The notes beneath the pieces were generated by a model. It was not told the DNA's origin. It was given only the letters and a program-made list of their open reading frames with translations, and searched no databases. A stretch of 64,000 bases of DNA, taken from the NCBI GenBank assembly GCA_934045905.1, contig OW203762.1:11189647-11253646 (forward strand). Direction: 5' to 3'. The translations under genes and the position numbers were made by a program. This document shows, piece after piece, positions 58,114 through 64,000 of the stretch (within the stretch, counting starts at the first letter, position 1; every line of letters starts with the position of its first letter). Source of the DNA: Leuctra nigra (lineage: Eukaryota > Arthropoda > Insecta > Plecoptera > Leuctridae).

Positions 58114-58131
58114 ATGCTATTAAGACCGTGA
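58114..58131 (+). promoter_or_regulatory. Short upstream ORF in the GEF-4 leader
   Basis: ATG CTA TTA AGA CCG TGA ends two bases before the GEF-4 start codon (58134), in the same exon. Such a tight upstream ORF could lower initiation at the main start. Effect inferred, not shown. Confidence 0.4.
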
Positions 58132-58133
58132 AA

Positions 58134-61100
58134 ATGTCTGATTCGACATCGCACAAGCCGCGCAAGCCGCGCAATCCGCGCCATGCGCAACACGTCGACA
58201 GCGAACTTGCGGAGAAGCTAACAGGTATCAGCGTTGGAGTTGCTGAGAGTGTGGAGACATGGGACGAAGCTCCAGCCCCAGCCCCAGTTCATGTCAAGAA
58301 GAAGCTGAAGAAGAAATCAAAGAAAAGATCGCAACGCCAACTTTTAGACAACTCGGAAGAGATCGAGAAAGTGACGTCAACTGGTTTAGAGGTGGCGAAG
58401 GATGACATCCCCGTCAGAAAACCAATAACTAAAACCGTCTCCCATCCCGTTACGTCGCTTCCGATATCTCTGTCTTCTGCTACAATGAGGACGCTGTCAG
58501 GAGACTATGAAGATGAAGGCAGAGCGTCAGGAACCAATCACGATGTGCTCAAGTTGGACATCAACATCAGAAGAGCTCTCTCCATGAGGTAATATAAACT
58601 GAAACACTTTGTATTTCTTTCAATAGATTCAGTCACGTAGTTTGTTTTGAGGGGTTTTTAAAGTAAACAAGACTCGCATGATAAAAGAAACTGCATGGAT
58701 TTAATTTGATTAATATTTTATCAATATAGTTTTTATAATATAAGTTGTTCATATCAGTAGAATGCTTACACATTAACTGGATACATATATATTTAAGTAC
58801 AAACACTCATATAGTGTCTTGTAAATTGCAGCCTGTCTTATAACAAGTTATCTATTTATTGCAAAATAGTACTTACTCTTCTGAATATATGAACAATAAT
58901 TTAATACAAGTAGGTATAGAAAAATCATTTTGATTTTGAATTCTAACTTTTAAAAGAGCACACACGTTGTTATTGTTCTTAATTTTTCCTATAATACTAT
59001 CTCCATCAGTCAATCAGAAAATAATGATTTTATTTCTTCAAATCTAGCCGTACAAAAATGAGATCTTCGTTATAGCCTAACAATTACAAGATTTTACTTG
59101 GCTGCCTTAAGAAAACATGGGATAGACAACTAAATTTATCTCCGAAACTCTACACGAGAAGTGCTTAACTTTTCGAGTCGAGAGATTGTGTATGGCATAT
59201 CAATGAGAACACAATAAGGATCTGATAACGTGCCCTGTTCTGATGTTCTTTATAATCACAGATGGTTTTCTTCTAACAATTCATTCCCAGGAGCGCAATT
59301 CCTCTGAAGGCTATTAACGGCATTTATGGCACGGTGAGAACGAAAGCAAATACACAAAACATGCCCTTAAGCCTCCCAGGTAACTATCACTTCTTTGAGT
59401 GTCTGGAGAGAGTGAAGCTGATATACTCAATCATGTTGGTTTCTTCTCCGATATGCAGATGATCAGGAGCAAAATGATGACGGCAGCTGGGATGTGGAGT
59501 CGTCGCTTAGCGACCCGTTCAGCTGGCTGAACGAACCACTCTTCCAGATGATGGGATATGTAAGAACTTAAGAACAAGGACCACCGACATTTTTCAGATT
59601 GTTACCGCCGCGTTGAAGATGGACTTGTTGAAGCAGCAACATTGCTCTTTGAAAAACATGGATAGGTTTTTGAAAAATTAGATTACCTGAAAGAAATTTG
59701 CGGTTATATTTTGCGTAATGGGGAATATTTCAATGAATTTGAAATGCAGCGAAATTTTGAATTTTATGTCTGCAAATAAACCTTAGATCTGGTTTTCTAA
59801 ATAGTGGTGCAAGCTTTTCAAGAAGCAAATTGTTTACTTTTCAAATATTTACTCCTACTTTACTCCAAACAAAGGCTATCTTCAACAAGACGGCATCACG
59901 ATCTGAATAAGGTCGGAACATTCTTCTTGAATTTCACCTCGTCGAACTTTCCTCTCCAAAAGACTTGAGCTTGAAATGTTTGCAGGACGACTTTGAGGAC
60001 CGTGATCAAGACGGCGAGGGTGAATCTAGATCTTCAGCAATGGACTTTGTCAGATCCAACAGGACTCTATGGGCTCATGTGAACAGAGTAGTCGACAGCA
60101 AACTAGTGGGTGAGGATTCAAACATTCATTGATCAACGACAATCGGAATGAAAATAGAGTAATCTCTAGGGTTGAATTAAAACCATCTTTGTGATAACTG
60201 ATTCTGAATCTCAATAGAAGTATTCTTTTATCATTAATAGTCGTCTCAGGAATCGTAAACGATAAGCGAATGCTCCAAGGGATAGGGCAGCTTGATGTCA
60301 AAACAAGTCAATACAAATATGAACAAAGTAGCTTTCACCATTTAGGATAACAACGGCCCTACGACATGGCATGACATGCTTACAGACATTCCGTTTTCCT
60401 TTTTACTTTGAAAGTAAAGTATAATTGCTTTTTAGTAAATGGAAGTAAATTAAATAATTGTTTTAATAAATGAAAAAAGAAATAGAGTATGTAAACAAAA
60501 AAAGAAATAAGTGTTAAAATATGCACTCTTCCACTACGACTCTTCCCACTTATCTTGGATTAAATACATAATATTGATACTGCAGTTGATATTTCTGAGC
60601 TCGTTTTTGCAATGAGCACAGAATAACTAATAATTTAAATAATTCTGTGCTATGATGGTTGACACCTACCATGTGTTACTCAGTCATGTTTATAATTGGC
60701 CAAGTTCCATCATAAATTAAAAACATGTATAATGATGTGAGATTTCCTTTATTTCCTCAGAGCATTTATCAAAGAAGGACTTAGACTTCCAAGAAGCAAA
60801 GTTCGAGATTTTGACTTCAGAAGCTTCCTATCTGAAGTCCTTGAACTTGCTGAAGACGCATTTCCTTGAGAGCGCGGCGTTCAGCAATGACTCGATCGTG
60901 CCGGCCAGAGATCGCCAGGACCTCATAGCGAACATCAAATCAATCAGAAAGTGTTCAAAAGCCTTCTTGAATGACTTGGAAAAGTGCTGGCACGAGAGCA
61001 TATTTCTACCTGACATTTTTAATGTGATTTATAAACATTCCAAAACTAAATTTAATTGCTACGTCACGTATTGCTCTCATTTGAAAGATATTCAAGGAAA

Positions 61101-63745
61101 ACTCGCCTCGTTGTAAGTTAGTTTGGATTTATCAGATCTTAAAGCAAAGATAGACGGAAATGTCCGACCATTCTTAGATTGTGACCGTGTCTTTGAAAGA
61201 TTAACATAAAATGAAAAATATAGATGTACAATATTAATATAATAATATAATATAATTATAATATATGAAATTATGGATTTTCTGATAGCCTCAGATGGGG
61301 TTCAATTGTTATTGTTTGGGTGTTATTGTTATACAAATATGGAATTGTTGAAGAGTTCAAGTTTTAGCTAATGAATTGGTCACTGATAATTATTGTTAGC
61401 CACTTTTGTGAAAATAAATATTTTCCTAATAGCAAAGCAATAATATTTTAAATAATAATCACATATTTCGCTGATTTCTAAAAAAAAATACAAATGAAAC
61501 AACAAAATGTTAAGCAAATTTTTCAATAGATATAAGTTTTAAAAATGGTGGACTGCGAGTTCACAAGCCAGTGCATCAACATTATTGTCTAATCGAGACG
61601 GTCGGAGAGAGAGAGAAAGAGGGGGAGGAGAGGATATTATGGTCCATGGGAATTCACATAAGCTATGAGCAGACTGTAGTTGCACTGTCGTAAATACCCC
61701 CCCCCCCCCCCCCCCCCCTACCCCGTTGAATTCATTATTTAGGTACAAACAAAATACAAACAAACTTGAAATTGGTATTTGTCTGCAGGTCAAGAAACGA
61801 GAAATATGTTGAAGCATTGAGAGAGCTGGAACGCGATGAGAAATGTTCCGGCCTTCCGTTGGAATCTTTCATCCGCCTGCCGCTGGATCGGATCACGAAA
61901 CTTCCGCTGCCCATCGAGAAGGCGCTGAAGACTTTGAAAGGGAATCGGGAGAGTTACGGGACGGTCGACTACGAGACTGAACGGGGGTGTGGACTGCTCG
62001 CTCTCGACTACCTGCGACTTGTAAGACTCTTCCAATCAAATCAGCCCATTGCTGGGCCACTTGGCTCAACCTATGGTCGGTGACAGACAAAGATGAACCC
62101 TGTTTAGCATTGCCAGGTATAGGCCGAGCCGGCCCATGCTAGCGCGGGTTCATCTTTGCCTATCCCCTACCTTATGGCTCCGAGTCTATAAAGCCGGTTT
62201 CACATGAGCAATGAGCAATGGCGGTGCTCAGCATAATAATTAAATCCAGACGTGTATTCTGCTGGCAGGTGGTAAACCGCTGCAACACAGTGATTGGAAC
62301 GAACGACCGTGTGATGAAAATGATGGACCTGCAGAAGAAGATGAAATTCCCCTCCAACATCCAGCCCACGCCACTCATCTCTCCCAACCGATGGTTACAG
62401 CGCGAAGACGACCTGAGAAGCCACAATCTCAGTGACATGGAGAGAAAGGCTGCGACGATATCGAAGAGGAAAAGCGTCTTATTCTTTCAAAAGTCAAGCA
62501 CAACGCGGACGCTTTTCACGCTGAATGACATGCTGATCATTACCAAGAAAATACCGAAGAGGTTTGCTTGTACTTAACTCTTTCTCTTATCCTTTCCATT
62601 TGATGTTTGTTTATTTTTAAGTTTGAGGAAGCGATTTAATTGATTGATTAATCGAATCAAACTCCCTTTCACCCTTTTACTAAGGGTTTACACCCTACAG
62701 GGTCTACATCTTTTGAGCAGAATAACTACTGAACAATGTTATTCACGCTGGTGAACTGCAATCTAATGAACCTGAAATAATCGTAACAAATAAAGATGGC
62801 GGGTGTGTGATTTGTTTCCAACAGCGACAGCTATGAGGTGAAGGACTACTGTATGAGGGAAAATGTCATAACGTCACCTGCCAAGTGGTTGGACAAAGAA
62901 GGAGAACACATGTTTGTGTTGATCTTTAAAGAGAACCATGAGAAGAAGCAGGTGGATATGGTATGTAAAAGTACCTGTAGCAAATAATTATGTGTTCTTT
63001 GCCGTCGATTGAATTAACTAACTTATTGATCAAATGAATGATTATGAGAAGTAGTAATCAGGGAATAGAACAATATTACTGAACAATGTTCCCTTTATAC
63101 CAATACAGAGAAAATATAAATTTTTTATCGAAACTCTCAGTCAGTACATAATTCAACTTAAATAAAAAGTAGTAGTGGTACAAAGAGAGTGCCCTGTTGT
63201 ATCTAATCGCAATGTTATTCGTATGAATAAGTAGACTGCGCAACGGGAAACGATGTGGAACCAATGGCACAGACTGTCCAATACATAAGAACAAAGCAGC
63301 TACACGATTATGCACCTCTCCGTACTATTACTGATTTGTGTCAACATTTATTTGTGTTTTTGTAGTTTCTATCGTTCTCCGAAAAGAGCAAAAGGGACGA
63401 ATGGTTAGCAAAGTTTAATGAAAAGACTGAGAAGATCGACTCGAACAAGGGCAAGAAGATGGTCTGCGTATATTCCTTCAAGACCTCCGATCCAATCCAA
63501 CTACGGCTGGAGAGGGGAGACGAAGTTTCCATTACCAAGACTCTGGACAATGGTAACTAGCTGGCCAAACAATGACCCTGAAATAACAGAGTGAGGGAGT
63601 GAGATATTCTGGGAAGGCTTTGCGTTTTAATGGCACTGATTTTGATTCTCCATGTTTAGGATGGCTGGAAGGAGTGCGCACGCGCGGGAACAAAAGTGGA
63701 ACGTTCCCACCAAGTCGAGTGGAGGATCAACCAATGACGTCATAG
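58134..63745 (+). CDS. GEF-4: ephexin-like RhoGEF (DH-PH-SH3), 10 coding exons, 684 aa
   Basis: Exons: 58134-58588, 59291-59379, 59459-59559, 59986-60109, 60761-61112, 61789-62020, 62269-62561, 62825-62960, 63366-63552, 63660-63745; all phases agree. Order: basic N-terminus (HKPRKPRNPRHAQHV; a KKKLKKKSKKRSQRQ run that could be a nuclear or membrane-binding patch); WLNEPLFQ motif; DH from about aa 267 (FEILTSEASYLKSL, LPLDRITKLPLPIE); PH (LFTLNDMLII, YEVKDYC); SH3 from about aa 620 (MVCVYSFKTS, ERGDEVSITKTLDNGWLEGV, FPPSRVEDQPMTS). It is the plain version of the family: no exon arrays, and the exon homologous to the amplified one is 136 instead of 166 bases. AATAAA at 63932-63937. The role should be exchange on a Rho GTPase; no Rho gene is visible to its right before the window ends. 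Confidence 0.9.
58589..59290. other. GEF-4 intron 1
   Basis: AT-rich. Shares a stretch (TCTAGCCGTACAAAAATGA and the following AAGTGCTTAACTTTT-type sequence) with about 54810-54965, a diverged dispersed repeat. Nothing else seen. Confidence 0.4.
61697..61718. repeat. Poly-C tract in GEF-4 intron 5
   Basis: 22 consecutive C shortly before the exon 6 acceptor (exon starts 61789). Similar homopolymers occur at 19894 (G20) and 44615 (C21). Confidence 0.9.
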
Positions 63746-63931
63746 CATCCGAGTTTCCACATCTCTTGTCGTCAATACCACATGGATTAAAATAACAATG
63801 CACTTCGAAGTTTATTTTGTTTATCAAAGTTACACACATGAATTCATTAATTCTTAAATTAGAAAAGTTGCACAGTGTTTCGTTTTTCTTATCATTCTTC
63901 ATAAACTGAATTGTATTTATAAAGCAGGTAT

Positions 63932-63937
63932 AATAAA
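63932..63937 (+). terminator. Polyadenylation signal of GEF-4
   Basis: AATAAA 187 bases after the GEF-4 stop codon. Confidence 0.5.
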
Positions 63938-64000
63938 TCAATCTTTTAGATAAAATTAGATAATCAGATTTGACTCCGTTATTGAAATAGGAGATATATG

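Overview
This is AT-rich animal DNA with multi-exon genes, GT/AG introns and many short transposons. The genes and repeat types fit an arthropod, most likely an insect and possibly a hemipteran; the species guess rests on overall style, not on a diagnostic sequence. Exons were joined by hand from reading frame, splice sites and comparison between paralogues in the window, so boundaries may be off by a few bases where a site is ambiguous.

The window is one gene cluster built from two families. On the + strand lie four ephexin-like Rho guanine-nucleotide exchange factors (RhoGEFs; DH-PH-SH3 architecture): the last exon of GEF-1 (1964-2040), then GEF-2 (6214-16414, 944 aa), GEF-3 (28591-44505, 775 aa minimum) and GEF-4 (58134-63745, 684 aa). 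On the - strand lie two complete two-exon Rho1-like small GTPases, Rho-A (2921-5607) and Rho-B (17273-18884), 195 aa each, plus a third Rho first exon at 755-806. Each complete Rho gene sits tail-to-tail behind a GEF, so the layout reads as a repeated [GEF > < Rho] module. GEF-1/Rho-A and GEF-2/Rho-B show it; GEF-3 has no visible partner, and GEF-4 runs to the right edge. Exon lengths and intron phases are almost the same among the GEFs, which supports tandem duplication of one ancestor. RhoGEFs load GTP onto Rho GTPases, so enzyme and candidate substrate are neighbours here.

Region by region: 1-2.0 kb is the last intron and last exon of GEF-1, with a segmental duplication carrying a Rho exon 1. 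2.9-5.6 kb is Rho-A, divergent from GEF-2 across about 0.6 kb. 6.2-16.4 kb is GEF-2, with a partial exon duplication (12.68 kb) and a five-copy acceptor-plus-exon array (14.15-14.85 kb). 17.3-18.9 kb is Rho-B. 19-28.5 kb is transposon-rich spacer. 28.6-44.5 kb is GEF-3, with an expanded Thr/Ala-rich exon, a satellite carrying YY1/ETS/CRE-like motifs in an intron, a 1.1 kb element with long terminal inverted repeats, and an independent five-copy in-frame array of the same PH exon. 44.5-58 kb is spacer with hAT-like, Helitron-like, mariner-like and LINE remnants and a 200-N assembly gap. 58.1-63.7 kb is GEF-4.

The two most unusual signals are the physical coupling of divergent Rho GTPases to a tandem RhoGEF family, and the recurrent tandem duplication of a splice acceptor plus part of a PH-domain exon at the homologous exon of two paralogues.
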